Part shown: in pieces, positions 24,314 through 33,282 of the stretch
How positions within the stretch are numbered: position 1 is the stretch's first letter
How the letters are laid out: the number at the start of each line of letters is the position of its first letter
NCBI RefSeq assembly: GCF_008711285.1
Contig: NZ_VXDC01000006.1
Span: forward strand, 1 to 64,000
Source of the DNA: Roseibium aquae
Lineage (GTDB): Bacteria > Pseudomonadota > Alphaproteobacteria > Rhizobiales > Stappiaceae
Direction of reading: 5' to 3'
Length of the DNA: 64,000 nt
Notes under the pieces: model-generated
Databases searched by the model: none
Told to the model about the DNA's origin: nothing
What the model saw: the letters and a program-made list of their open reading frames with translations, nothing else
Program-made: the position numbers and the translations under genes

Positions 24314-25126
24314 TCAGGGCACGGGCATTGCAAGCGGGATGATCCGCCGTCCCTCGATGTTCAGACCATCCGGACGGAAAATATCGGGAAAAACATCGCG
24401 CAAGGTTTGTTGCAAAATACCCTGTGCGTCCGCCGATTTTAAAACATCAGTCAGTAGCTTATGGAGATCAGGACGGTCTTTTGAGACATAAAGACGGAAG
24501 TCGTTCTCGTAGACAAGCTGGAGATGCGGCTCCACCGCAAGTTCCGGATGCTGGGGAGCTTCCACAGCCATTTCGATGATGCCGCGCGAAAAATAATCTA
24601 CGCCCGGCCGTCCAGCGGCCAGCTTGTTGTAAATCGCCGGGTTCCAATGCTCCCGGGTGAGATCGACCGGAAGTCCATTGACCTCCCAGATCTGCACATC
24701 GTTCCAGTCATAGCCCATGGCTCCGATCGTGCCCAGGGCCCGGAATTCATCGAGCGATTGGACATGGGCATACAGGTCCTTGTCATCCGGACGAACGAAC
24801 AGCACCCGAACACCCTTCAGGCCATCGGTCAGATCAAATTCAACCTCCAGAAATCTCTTTTTCAGGTCGGCATCCTCGCCGCGCCAGAACAGGTCCAGCC
24901 CCTCCTGGCGTTCAACCAGCAGCATCATCCGCCCGTGGCTGAGGGGATCGTTTGCCGGCGTCACAATGGCCTTTCCGCCCGCGGCTTCGAAAGCGCGCTG
25001 CAACAGCTCCTGAACGTAGTGCGTCAAACTATGCTGGGGGATCCGCAGTTCCAGCGGCTCGGCGGAGGCCGGGACGGACCATGCCAACCCAAAAACCAAA
25101 CCAAGACATGCGAGGACCTTGCGCAT
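24314..25126 (-). CDS. Periplasmic solute-binding protein (family 3-like)
   Basis: The 270-residue protein has a clear signal peptide (residues 1-22, cleavage at ASA-EP). It begins its mature part with LELRIPQHSLTHYVQELLQRA, as in the bacterial extracellular solute-binding family 3. Further segments (GLDLFWRGEDADLKKRFLEV, GIIEMAVEAPQHPELAVEP, LVYENDFRLYVSKDRPDL) fit that fold. No ABC permease or ATPase lies nearby, so it may be a stand-alone sensor-type binding protein. It resembles the protein encoded at 29532-30335 in type but is not obviously a duplicate. Confidence 0.8.
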   Translation of the reverse strand: MRKVLACLGLVFGLAWSVPASAEPLELRIPQHSLTHYVQELLQRAFEAAGGKAIVTPANDPLSHGRMMLLVERQEGLDLFWRGEDADLKKRFLEVEFDLTDGLKGVRVLFVRPDDKDLYAHVQSLDEFRALGTIGAMGYDWNDVQIWEVNGLPVDLTREHWNPAIYNKLAAGRPGVDYFSRGIIEMAVEAPQHPELAVEPHLQLVYENDFRLYVSKDRPDLHKLLTDVLKSADAQGILQQTLRDVFPDIFRPDGLNIEGRRIIPLAMPVP

Positions 25127-25252
25127 AGACGTTCACTCTCCCGCTGTTCGCCCAGCACGCCAAACCATTGCCGCTGTTGCGAATACCGAATTCAGCGAAA
25201 TATTCATACATTCATTTCAATAAACGAATGTCTAAGAAAGGCATGAAGGGCG

Positions 25253-25738
25253 TTACGTTCCCGCGCCCGGCTCCTCACCGGGCCAGCTGACCACGTGATG
25301 CTCGAAGTCCTCCAGGGCCATCCCGTCCTCGCTCACCGTGCGTCCGCGAACCGATATTCCGGCCTGATGCACGGTGTTGGGGTCTCCGGACACAAGCGGA
25401 TGCCACCAATAGAGATCACGGTTCTCCCGGACCAGACGGTAGGCGCAGGTCGGCGGCAACCATGTGAGTCCGCGCACCGTGTCCGGGGTCAACTGGATGC
25501 AATCGGGAACTGTCGCGGCTCTGTTTTCATAGTCCTTGCACCGGCATGTCTGCCCGTCGAGCAGCGTGCAGGCGACATTCGTCCAGACGATCTGCCCGGT
25601 GTCCCAGTCTTCCAGCTTGTTCAGGCAACAGCGCGCGCAGCCGTCGCACAAGGACTCCCACTCGCTCTGGCTCATTTGCTCCAGCGTCTTCTGGCGCCAG
25701 AAGGGACCGTCATCGGCCGGGCTTGTCGGTTGCTTCAC
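25253..25738 (-). CDS. YcgN / UPF0260 family cysteine-cluster protein
   Basis: The 161-residue protein carries the conserved Cys cluster [14 protein letters not shown] and further Cys in [22 protein letters not shown] and PPTCAYR, all hallmarks of UPF0260 (YkgJ-related). The cluster probably binds Zn or an Fe-S centre. The molecular role is unknown. The best start is a GTG at 25738. The next Met (MSQSEWES) would remove 21 residues including [10 protein letters not shown], which is conserved, so the GTG is preferred. Confidence 0.92.
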   Translation of the reverse strand: MKQPTSPADDGPFWRQKTLEQMSQSEWESLCDGCARCCLNKLEDWDTGQIVWTNVACTLLDGQTCRCKDYENRAATVPDCIQLTPDTVRGLTWLPPTCAYRLVRENRDLYWWHPLVSGDPNTVHQAGISVRGRTVSEDGMALEDFEHHVVSWPGEEPGAGT

Positions 25739-26010
25739 GGTGCAGGTTTCCGATTAAACGCTCTGCGGCTGCGCGTATCACGTTGGAGCCGGGCGGACAA
25801 CAACGGGGTCCGGTCAAGCCGCGCAGCAGTGCGGCCCCGGTGCCCACGTGTCAGAGCCGTTTTGTCCGCTCGCCGGACGGCAGGCGGCGTTCACGCTGCA
25901 TGCATGTTTTCACCGGACAGGCGCATGTTTTTGCAAACTCTCGCAAGTGGACCTGTTCTCATTGGCCCCTGAAGCGGATATCCTGCCGACGAACAGACCC
26001 GATACGATGA

Positions 26011-28209
26011 ATGGACGTTTCCGTGGGCGAGACAGAGCCGGCGCCGACAGACAAGCCAGGTGCCTCACGCAACAGACCGCGGCGCGGCATCCGGCACGTG
26101 TTTCTGGCTGTGGATGCCTGGGTGGACACGGCGCTCTGGCGGACCGGTTCCGGCCTGCGCCGGTTCTTCGAAAACTACGACGCTTTCCTTCGCCGTTTTC
26201 GCGCGCGCGGCATTTGGAGAGCCCTAACGGAAGTCACGTCGGAAGGGCTGACCTACGGGGCGCTCGGACTTGTTGTCGTGCTGGCCTTTGCCCAGCCCTC
26301 ATTCGAGGCCACACGCCAGACGGACTGGAAGACGACGGAGGACTTTGCCGTCACCTTTCTGGACCGGTTCGGAAACGAGATCGGCCGCAGGGGGATCGTG
26401 CTGAACGACAGCGTGCCCCTGGAGGAACTCCCCGATTCCCTGATCAAGGCAACGCTCGCCACGGAGGACCGGCGCTTCTTCAGCCACTTCGGCATCGACA
26501 TGGTTGGCACTGCCCGCGCCATGGTCGAAAACGCCCGGGCCGGTGGCGTCGTGCAAGGGGGATCCTCCATCACGCAACAGCTTGCGAAAAACCTGTTCCT
26601 GTCAAACGAACGGACCTTGAGCCGCAAGATCAAGGAGGCCTATCTGGCGCTTTGGCTGGAAGCGAACCTGACCAAGCAGGAAATCCTCAAGCTCTATCTC
26701 GACCGGGCCTATATGGGCGGCGGCGTGTTCGGTGTCACTGCCGCGGCCGAGTTCTATTTCAACAAGAACGTCCGCGAGTTGAGCCTGGCCGAAAGCGCCA
26801 TGCTGGCCGGGCTGTACAAGGCACCGACCCGCTATGCGCCGCACATCAACCTGCCCGCCGCCCGCGCGCGGGCGAACGAAGTCTTGACCAACATGGTCCA
26901 GGGCGGCTTCCTCACAGAAGGTCAGGTCATCGGCGCCCGCCGGAACCCGGCCGTGGCGGTCAACCGGAGCGACACCCAGCTTCCCGAATACTTCCTGGAT
27001 TGGGGCTTGAGCGAGGTCAAGGCCATGGCCCGCCGCAAACCGGCGCTCTCGCGGGACCGGATCGTCACGGTTCGAACCACGTTCGATCCGGCTCTGCAGC
27101 GGCAGGCCGAGCTCGCCGTCGAAACAACCTTGCGCAACAATGGACCGGCCCGGGACGTGTCCGAGGCCGCCTTCGTCGCGATGCAGACGGACGGGGCGGT
27201 CGTGGCCATGGTCGGCGGCAATTCATATGGGCAAAGCCAATTCAATCGCGCCGCGAACGCGCTGCGCCAGCCGGGCTCTTCCTTCAAGCCGTTCGTTTAC
27301 ATGGCGGCCTTCCTCAACGGGTATTCGAAGGACAGCATCGTTCCGGACCGGCCGATCTGGATCGGCAACTGGAGCCCGCGCAACTACAACCGCAGCTACA
27401 GCGGGCCGGTTTCGCTGAAACTCGCGCTGACCAAGTCGATCAACACCATTCCGGTCCGTCTTGCCCAGGCGATTGGCCGCGAAAAAGTGATCGAGACCGC
27501 GTACGCCATGGGCATTTCAAATGAGCTGCAAAATTCGGTGTCGCTGCCGATCGGCTCGTCGGAAGTCACCGTGCTCGACATGGCCGCCGCTTACTCGTCC
27601 TTTGCCAATGGCGGCTTCAAGGCCACGCCCTACACAATCCTGGAGATTCAAAACAGCGAAGGCGAGGTTCTTTATTCGCGCGACCGGGAGGAAGCACCGC
27701 CACCGCGCATTCTTCCCGCCGACAAGGTCGCGGATATGAACGACATCCTCGTGAATGTGGTCGAGGCCGGCACCGGCCGCCGAGCGCGGATCGACGGGGT
27801 CGTTGCCGCAGGAAAGACCGGCACCACCGATGGCTACCGCGATGCATGGTTCGTTGGGTACACCGGCAACTATACGGGCGCGGCCTGGTTCGGCAATGAC
27901 GACTTCACCTCGACCCGCAGGGTCACGGGCGGCAGCCTGCCGGCGATGGCCTGGCAGATGTTCATGGAATACGCGCATAACGGCATCGACCTGGTGCCGA
28001 TGCCCGGAATTGATATGGACAGCCTCAACCAACGGCCGGTGGCCCTGGCGCAGAACGCCGATGAGACGTCGCTCCAACCCCGCATTCTCAACCGCGACAC
28101 CCAGGCCTTGCTTGACGAACTCGCGGAGCAATTCGCCGCGATCCGGCAAATGGCGCAGATACAGCCCGGCCCCGACGGCCGGTTGACGGACCTTGCGGCA
28201 GCCGAATGA
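26011..28209 (+). CDS. Class A penicillin-binding protein (PBP1A type)
   Basis: The 732-residue bifunctional peptidoglycan synthase has a cytoplasmic tail, one membrane span near residues 75-95, a GT51 glycosyltransferase domain (catalytic Glu near 150 in ATEDRRFF; GGSSITQQLAKNLFL near 190) and a transpeptidase domain. The transpeptidase has SxxK in GSSFKPF near residue 420, SxN in KSINTIP near 475 and KTGTTDG near 600. It polymerises and crosslinks glycan strands in the periplasm. The stop overlaps the start of the DUF1214 gene (ATGA), so the two are coupled. Confidence 0.95.
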   Translation: MDVSVGETEPAPTDKPGASRNRPRRGIRHVFLAVDAWVDTALWRTGSGLRRFFENYDAFLRRFRARGIWRALTEVTSEGLTYGALGLVVVLAFAQPSFEATRQTDWKTTEDFAVTFLDRFGNEIGRRGIVLNDSVPLEELPDSLIKATLATEDRRFFSHFGIDMVGTARAMVENARAGGVVQGGSSITQQLAKNLFLSNERTLSRKIKEAYLALWLEANLTKQEILKLYLDRAYMGGGVFGVTAAAEFYFNKNVRELSLAESAMLAGLYKAPTRYAPHINLPAARARANEVLTNMVQGGFLTEGQVIGARRNPAVAVNRSDTQLPEYFLDWGLSEVKAMARRKPALSRDRIVTVRTTFDPALQRQAELAVETTLRNNGPARDVSEAAFVAMQTDGAVVAMVGGNSYGQSQFNRAANALRQPGSSFKPFVYMAAFLNGYSKDSIVPDRPIWIGNWSPRNYNRSYSGPVSLKLALTKSINTIPVRLAQAIGREKVIETAYAMGISNELQNSVSLPIGSSEVTVLDMAAAYSSFANGGFKATPYTILEIQNSEGEVLYSRDREEAPPPRILPADKVADMNDILVNVVEAGTGRRARIDGVVAAGKTGTTDGYRDAWFVGYTGNYTGAAWFGNDDFTSTRRVTGGSLPAMAWQMFMEYAHNGIDLVPMPGIDMDSLNQRPVALAQNADETSLQPRILNRDTQALLDELAEQFAAIRQMAQIQPGPDGRLTDLAAAE

Positions 28210-28880
28210 AAACAGCGACACGGTCCCATTCCGAGGCGGACTTCTATCGCCAGGACATCCCGAAAATGCTGCGGCCAAGCCGCCCGGCCCCGTTGGCGAC
28301 ACTTCTGTGGGCCCTGGGCATCCTCACATGCGGCACCCTGCTTGGTATTGCCTCGGCCTATCTGGTCATCGAGCGCGACCGCCCGCTCCAGACGGTCAGG
28401 ATCGGCGCATGGGAAATGGACCCGACCGCCGGCACGGAAGAAGCGGACCCCTATTCGATTGCGATCCACAGCCGTGGCGCCTCCGTCCCGCTCGCCTCCG
28501 GAGAAGGGCAGGCCCTGATTGCCCGGACCGACAGCAGCGGCCGGTTGCTCGATCCGTCCTGCACCTACATTCTGTCCGGAGAAACCCCGGCCGCTCGCCT
28601 GTGGACCTTGACCTCGACCGACCGGCGGGGCCGGCTGGCCGAAACCATCGCGGGCCGCACCCATCTGTCCAGCCGCGCGCTTTTGCGCCGGCAAGACGGC
28701 TCATTCGAGATAACGGCATCTCCCCGGCCGGCCTCTGGAAACTGGCTGCCGCTGGCCAGCCGTCCGCAGGACATGGACGGCCTGATGTTCAAGCTCCGGC
28801 TTTATGATGCGCCGGTCACCACCGGCGCGGCCCTGAGCAACGCCGCCATGCCGGTGATCTCGCGGAGATCATGCCCATGA
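28206..28880 (+). CDS. DUF1214 domain membrane protein
   Basis: The 224-residue protein has one membrane span at about residues 30-52 (LATLLWALGILTCGTLLGIA) and a periplasmic DUF1214 domain (GAWEMDPTAGTEEADPYSIA, SCTYILSGETPAARLWTLTS, NWLPLASRPQDMDGLMFKLR). It overlaps PBP1A upstream by four bases and the DUF1254 gene downstream by ten. In Hyphomicrobiales this DUF1214/DUF1254 pair often sits together; function is unknown, and coupling to PBP1A here hints at an envelope role. That last point is inference. Confidence 0.9.
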   Translation: MKTATRSHSEADFYRQDIPKMLRPSRPAPLATLLWALGILTCGTLLGIASAYLVIERDRPLQTVRIGAWEMDPTAGTEEADPYSIAIHSRGASVPLASGEGQALIARTDSSGRLLDPSCTYILSGETPAARLWTLTSTDRRGRLAETIAGRTHLSSRALLRRQDGSFEITASPRPASGNWLPLASRPQDMDGLMFKLRLYDAPVTTGAALSNAAMPVISRRSCP

Positions 28881-29458
28881 CGCTGTCGACCCGCATGAGC
28901 CTTGCCCTGGGATTGCTCGCGGTTTTGATGCTCGCCGCCATCGTGCATATCCTGGTGATCTTCAGTATCCCCGGAAGCGTCACCCACACGGCGTTTTCGG
29001 ACGCCGCCGCCTTCGGTCCCGACAGCCGGTTCAATGTCCTGCCGGACATTCTGCCCGGGCGGGAGCCCCTGCCCGATCTCGACCCGGCCATGAGCCATGC
29101 GGTTTGCCGTTTCCATCTCGACGAGGGTCCCGTCCGGTTCACGGCGACGATCCCCGCGCCATTCTGGTCCATGGGGTTGTTCGATGCGTCTGGCCAGACA
29201 ATCTACAGCCTCAACAACCGGACCGCAGGCTCGGACACGTTGTCGCTGCTGCTGCTCTCGCCGAGCCAGCTGTCGATCCTCAGACAGAACCCGCCGGAAG
29301 ACCTCGATGATCTGATTGTCATCGAAACCGAGCAAACAGAGGGACTGGCGCTGCTGCGCGCTTACCTCTCACACCCCGTGCAAAAGTCCGAGCTCCGGTC
29401 CGCTCTCAATTCCGCCCAATGCGCCCAGATGGATCCGCGAAATCAGACTGGCAATTGA
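28871..29458 (+). CDS. DUF1254 domain membrane protein
   Basis: The 195-residue protein has one membrane span at about residues 11-33 (LALGLLAVLMLAAIVHILVI) and a DUF1254 domain (NVLPDILPGREPLPDLDPAM, AVCRFHLDEGPVRFTATIPA, WSMGLFDASGQTIYSLNNRT). It is the partner of the DUF1214 gene and the last gene of the PBP1A-DUF1214-DUF1254 unit. Start may be 28871 or 28877 (second Met). No catalytic motif is evident. Confidence 0.9.
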   Translation: MPMTLSTRMSLALGLLAVLMLAAIVHILVIFSIPGSVTHTAFSDAAAFGPDSRFNVLPDILPGREPLPDLDPAMSHAVCRFHLDEGPVRFTATIPAPFWSMGLFDASGQTIYSLNNRTAGSDTLSLLLLSPSQLSILRQNPPEDLDDLIVIETEQTEGLALLRAYLSHPVQKSELRSALNSAQCAQMDPRNQTGN

Positions 29459-29531
29459 TCTGCAGCATTGCCAAATCGTCCGCTTTCCGATTTAACCGCA
29501 GCATATTTCAGATGCTTGAACATAGATCCGT

Positions 29532-30335
29532 ATGTTCAAAAGGCGTGTTGGAAGGCTTTTCAAGCAAATGATGGAAAAAGTCCGAAGTTGGCTCGCCTGT
29601 GTGTTTGTCGCCATCGGGTTATGGGCCGCGCCGATGTCAGCCACGGCCTTCCAGAACGAACTGGTCACCGGTCCCAATTATCCACCCTTTACCGGGCCAG
29701 AACTCCGAAATGGCGGTCTGGTGACCGATATCGTGCAACGAACCTTCGAGGAAATGGCAAAGGGAAAGCCGATCAGCATCGCTTTTGCGCCTTGGACCCG
29801 TGGGTACCAGTTGGCCATGGAAGGACGTTATCTCGGAACATTTCCTTATATCCGGACCCCGGACCGCGAAGAGGCTTTTCACTACTCGGATCCGATTGTC
29901 ACCGGGCATGAGCGCTTTTTTGTCCTCGCCGGTTCTTCGATCGTGTTTGAGAGTGGCATGGATCTTCAGGGATTTCGAATCTGTTCTCCAATGGGATACG
30001 ACCAGACGCGGTTTCTCTCCCTGATCGATGCCAACCTTGTGGCCATCGACGAACCGTCCGATCTGATCGACTGCTTCCGTCTTCTGGCCGCCGGCAGAAC
30101 CGATCTCGTTCCGATCATCGAACAGGTGGGGCTTTACACCATCGCACAAGACCCGGATCTGAACATCGCCGATTTCCGGATCCTGGAGCGGTCCCTCAGG
30201 GTTTCAACGCTCCACCTGATCATTTCCCGGAAGATCCCGGAGGCGCAGACCGCACTGACGCTTTTCAACGAAAAGCTCCGGGACCTGAGGGATGCCGGGA
30301 TCATCGACCAGATCATCCATCAGCACCTCAACTGA
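29532..30335 (+). CDS. Periplasmic solute-binding protein (family 3-like)
   Basis: The 267-residue protein has a signal peptide whose core (SWLACVFVAIGLWAAP) ends at about residue 39 and a solute-binding fold: LVTGPNYPPFTGPELRNGGL, IVQRTFEEMAKGKPISIAFA, RTPDREEAFHYSDPIVTGHE. The pattern is close to amino-acid-binding proteins and to the stand-alone members that feed signalling systems. No transporter genes flank it. An internal Met at 29571 would give a more normal signal-peptide length. Ends ten bases from a convergent lipoprotein gene. Confidence 0.82.
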   Translation: MFKRRVGRLFKQMMEKVRSWLACVFVAIGLWAAPMSATAFQNELVTGPNYPPFTGPELRNGGLVTDIVQRTFEEMAKGKPISIAFAPWTRGYQLAMEGRYLGTFPYIRTPDREEAFHYSDPIVTGHERFFVLAGSSIVFESGMDLQGFRICSPMGYDQTRFLSLIDANLVAIDEPSDLIDCFRLLAAGRTDLVPIIEQVGLYTIAQDPDLNIADFRILERSLRVSTLHLIISRKIPEAQTALTLFNEKLRDLRDAGIIDQIIHQHLN

Positions 30336-30345
30336 CCCCGATCGG

Positions 30346-31197
30346 TCACTTTTGAACCGGCGGGCGCTCCCGGCTCCAGTTTTCGAAGATGCGTGAGCGC
30401 CGGATCTCAGGCTCCGGGGTCACTTCGAGCGCGGTTTCGCAGCCGGCTTCGGCAATCCGCACCTGTGCATCCAGCTTGCGGATGGCCGTGGTCGTCTGCC
30501 ACATCCGGTCCTGGGTCGGTGTTTCGACTTCCAGCTTGTCGAGGGCGGCCGAATACGCCTTGACGCGGTATCGGAGCGCTTGCGAGACCCATTTGATCAT
30601 CACGCGGTTTTCCCACACCCGCGCCTTCGCGCCCTCGTAGATCTCCTCGGTGGTCAGTTGCTTGTTTTCCAGAACACGCAGGCGCTCGTCGTCGGCGGCG
30701 CGCACGCGGGTTGCGACCTGGCAAAACGGCATGACCAGCTCCGCATCGCCATTGGCGTCGCTCGTGATGCGGTCGTAGCGTGCGTCGCTCGACTGAAACT
30801 TGTCGGAACTCAAGAAGACGTAATAGAGATCCACCGGAACCCGCCCCTCCACCTCGGGCAGAATGCGGGTTCGGGACAATTCAACGACCGTTCCGCCGAT
30901 CCAATCCTGCGCCCAGGGCGGACGGATCAGGGTCCAGCCCCGGTCGCGAAGCAACTTCTCGTCATTCGTGTAGTTGAACTTGGAAACCGGGTCGCCACGA
31001 TAGCGCGCCGATTGTTCGCCTGCTTGCGGCATGACCGTGTCATGGAGCACCGACGGCCGGGCCCGGTCAAAATCGCCGGTGGGCCGGACACAGCCCGCAA
31101 GCGCCGTCAGACAGAGTGCCCCGGCCACCCAGGCGGCCCGGCGGAGCCAGACCCGGCCAGCGCCGAAATCCTGTCGTCTGTCTTTTCGCTCGCCCAT
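30346..31197 (-). CDS. Hypothetical lipoprotein
   Basis: The 283-residue protein has a basic N-terminus, a hydrophobic stretch and a lipobox LTALAGC (Cys near residue 37 from ATG 31197), so it is probably a lipoprotein. The body is soluble and helix-rich at the C-terminus (YRVKAYSAALDKLEVETPTQ, TTTAIRKLDAQVRIAEAGCE). It contains YVFLSSDKFQSSDARYDRI, which I cannot place in a family. A GTG at 31227 would add ten residues. It ends ten bases from the convergent solute-binding gene. Confidence 0.75.
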   Translation of the reverse strand: MGERKDRRQDFGAGRVWLRRAAWVAGALCLTALAGCVRPTGDFDRARPSVLHDTVMPQAGEQSARYRGDPVSKFNYTNDEKLLRDRGWTLIRPPWAQDWIGGTVVELSRTRILPEVEGRVPVDLYYVFLSSDKFQSSDARYDRITSDANGDAELVMPFCQVATRVRAADDERLRVLENKQLTTEEIYEGAKARVWENRVMIKWVSQALRYRVKAYSAALDKLEVETPTQDRMWQTTTAIRKLDAQVRIAEAGCETALEVTPEPEIRRSRIFENWSRERPPVQK

Positions 31198-31245
31198 GGC
31201 CCGTTCCCGCTCACCAAGGCGGATCACGGGCGAAGGCGGACGTGG

Positions 31246-31455
31246 TTAATCCCGATCCGCGTGCGCCGTTTCTGCCTCTGTTCCGATGGTCCCGATTCGC
31301 GGGGCCAGATCAAGGTCATTGCGCTCGTAGCGCACACCCGGGAACAAAACCAGCTCTCCGCGGGACGGGGTCTCACAATGATATGGGCGGGAAGCTGACC
31401 GCCTCATCCGTGCGACCGGCCGCGGGGCGGATGCAAAGTCCAACAAAGTGCCCAT
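31246..31455 (-). CDS. Small conserved-type hypothetical protein
   Basis: The 69-residue frame begins at ATG 31455, preceded by AAGGAGGAGACG, a very strong ribosome site. The sequence (MGTLLDFASAPRPVARMRRS, then GELVLFPGVRYERNDLD) resembles short basic proteins that are common in Hyphomicrobiales and have no known role. It lies 48 bases upstream of the lipoprotein gene on the same strand and may be co-transcribed with it. Confidence 0.65.
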   Translation of the reverse strand: MGTLLDFASAPRPVARMRRSASRPYHCETPSRGELVLFPGVRYERNDLDLAPRIGTIGTEAETAHADRD

Positions 31456-31654
31456 CGTCTCCTCCTTTCGGTCCGATGTCCGGGGGTATACGCAAGACCC
31501 TCCGGATCCGGTCACTGGGCGACGCAGTACTTAAAACTTTACGCAAACCAGTAAGACTTCATCAGGGTTAACAGGATGCTAACGGTTTTCGCCGATAACA
31601 TGCGGAAGCAGTCCAGCTTGTCCCGACCTTTACTGGTGTTCACCGACGTATCCC

Positions 31655-32845
31655 ATGAGCCAACCACCCGCTTTCCACACATCCCCAGACCGCCCGTCCA
31701 CCACGCATCCGGCATTGGCGCGGCACCGGGAGACAGCGGACATCCTTGTCTCGGAGACCGAGTTGTTCGCCGCTCGGGGCCGTCACACGGAGGAGGAGCG
31801 GCGGATTTTCGGCGAACTGGCCGGAAATTTTCTGCCCAGGGCCAGCGTCCGGGATCGGCGCCGGATCGCGGCGACCCTTGCGGCCCATCCGCAGACACCG
31901 GTCAGTATCCTGACGCTTCTGGCCCAGGACGACGACCTGCCGACAGCCTACCCGGTGCTCAGCCAAGCCCCCCGCCTCGCGCCGGAACTCTTGGAAGAAA
32001 TGGTCCGCAAAGGACCCGAAAGCCTGCGCCAGGCCATTGCCAAGCGGTCGGATCTGACCGAAGAGGTGCATCTGGCCCTGGCATCGGCAGCGCAAAGCAC
32101 CGATACGGTCCGCACGCTCCTGCAGAATGTGGCCTTCTCGCTGACCCCGGCGGTCGCCAGCCGGCTGATGCAGCGCAGCGAAATGGCCGCGGCCCTTGAA
32201 GACGATCTGGCCGCGTTGGGCGCCCTGTCCCCCAAGGCCCTTATGGAGCAATATTTTCACCTTCCAAAGCCGCAACGGGCTCAGGCCCTTGCTGCGGCGG
32301 AGCAGGCCAGCCTGATCGAACGGGCGATCGCAGGGCGCACGGCCGCACCGGCCGACCCGGTGTTCGTCGCCTTCCTGCTTCGGACAGCGAAATCCCATGC
32401 GCCCTACAAGGTCCATGAGGAAATCGGGCAGGCCTTGGCGCTACCCGCCGAAACGGTCCGCCATCTGGCAGCGGACAACACGGGCGAAACTCTGGCGATT
32501 GCGCTGCGATCGCTCGGTTTTGAGGAAACCTCCGCGACAACCGTTTTCATCCGGCTTCTGGGCCGCCGGATGGGCATCCAGGGAATCCGGAAAGTGCTGA
32601 ACCTGTTCAATGGGATCAGCCGGGGCGGCGCGGACCAATTGGTCCGGTCCTGGTCATCCGGTTCGGCGGTGGCCGGCTCAAGGGTGGAAAGCCCACGGCA
32701 CGCCCCGTTGACCGCTGAGCCGCGGGCACAGCGTGGGGGGTCCCAAACCATCGCAAAGGCTCCAGCGGATCAGGCGAAGCCCGGTTTGAAAGCCGTCGCG
32801 GGCTTCTCGCCCACGGCCAAGCGCCCCTTCGGCCGCCGGACGTGA
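31655..32845 (+). CDS. DUF2336 domain-containing protein
   Basis: The 396-residue protein has a DUF2336 region at about residues 25-300: HEAT-like short helical repeats such as RRRIAATLAAHPQTPVSILT, AQDDDLPTAYPVLSQAPRLA and AIAKRSDLTEEVHLALASAA. The C-terminal 70 residues are low-complexity. DUF2336 proteins are confined largely to alphaproteobacteria, and their function is not known. It is divergent from the small gene at 31455, with a 200-base gap between that may hold both promoters. Confidence 0.9.
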   Translation: MSQPPAFHTSPDRPSTTHPALARHRETADILVSETELFAARGRHTEEERRIFGELAGNFLPRASVRDRRRIAATLAAHPQTPVSILTLLAQDDDLPTAYPVLSQAPRLAPELLEEMVRKGPESLRQAIAKRSDLTEEVHLALASAAQSTDTVRTLLQNVAFSLTPAVASRLMQRSEMAAALEDDLAALGALSPKALMEQYFHLPKPQRAQALAAAEQASLIERAIAGRTAAPADPVFVAFLLRTAKSHAPYKVHEEIGQALALPAETVRHLAADNTGETLAIALRSLGFEETSATTVFIRLLGRRMGIQGIRKVLNLFNGISRGGADQLVRSWSSGSAVAGSRVESPRHAPLTAEPRAQRGGSQTIAKAPADQAKPGLKAVAGFSPTAKRPFGRRT

Positions 32846-32891
32846 ACCTCCGCTGGCTGGGTCATTCGCGCCCCTGACGGTCAAGCCGATA

Positions 32892-33248
32892 TCAGGCATC
32901 CGGCGTATCTGGGCTGATCACCGAAAGCCCGGCATCGCCAGAAGCCGCTTCGATCTCCACGATCCAGAGGTCGGGGTCCATGCGCTGTTCCCGCTCGAGC
33001 CGGCCGAACACATCGCTGCGCTCTTGCGTCTCCATCAAGATCTCAAACAAGCGATCGCCCGAGGGGCCGTCGAAAAACGCCTGTGGCGCGGGACCGTATA
33101 GATCGTAGGTCCCGTTCAGCCGGTCGACCACCACAAAGACGGCCCCGGCTTCCGCCGCGCCCTTGCGCGGGACCGCCGCGAAACCGCCTTTGGAAAACAC
33201 GCGGCGCACCAGCGCCGAGACGAAAAAATCGGTCGTCACCCGCATCAT
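32892..33248 (-). CDS. DUF1491 family protein
   Basis: The 118-residue protein matches DUF1491: TTDFFVSALVRRVFSKGGFA, VFVVVDRLNGTYDLYGPAPQ, EILMETQERSDVFGRLEREQ and DPDLWIVEIE. The family is small, soluble and found in Hyphomicrobiales and relatives, with no known function. Start at the double Met (33248) with GGAGAT upstream. It is encoded 34 bases downstream of the peptidoglycan-binding gene on the same strand and likely belongs to its operon. Confidence 0.9.
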   Translation of the reverse strand: MMRVTTDFFVSALVRRVFSKGGFAAVPRKGAAEAGAVFVVVDRLNGTYDLYGPAPQAFFDGPSGDRLFEILMETQERSDVFGRLEREQRMDPDLWIVEIEAASGDAGLSVISPDTPDA

Positions 33249-33282
33249 GGGATCTCCACGCAGCACCGCCGGCTCAATGGCG

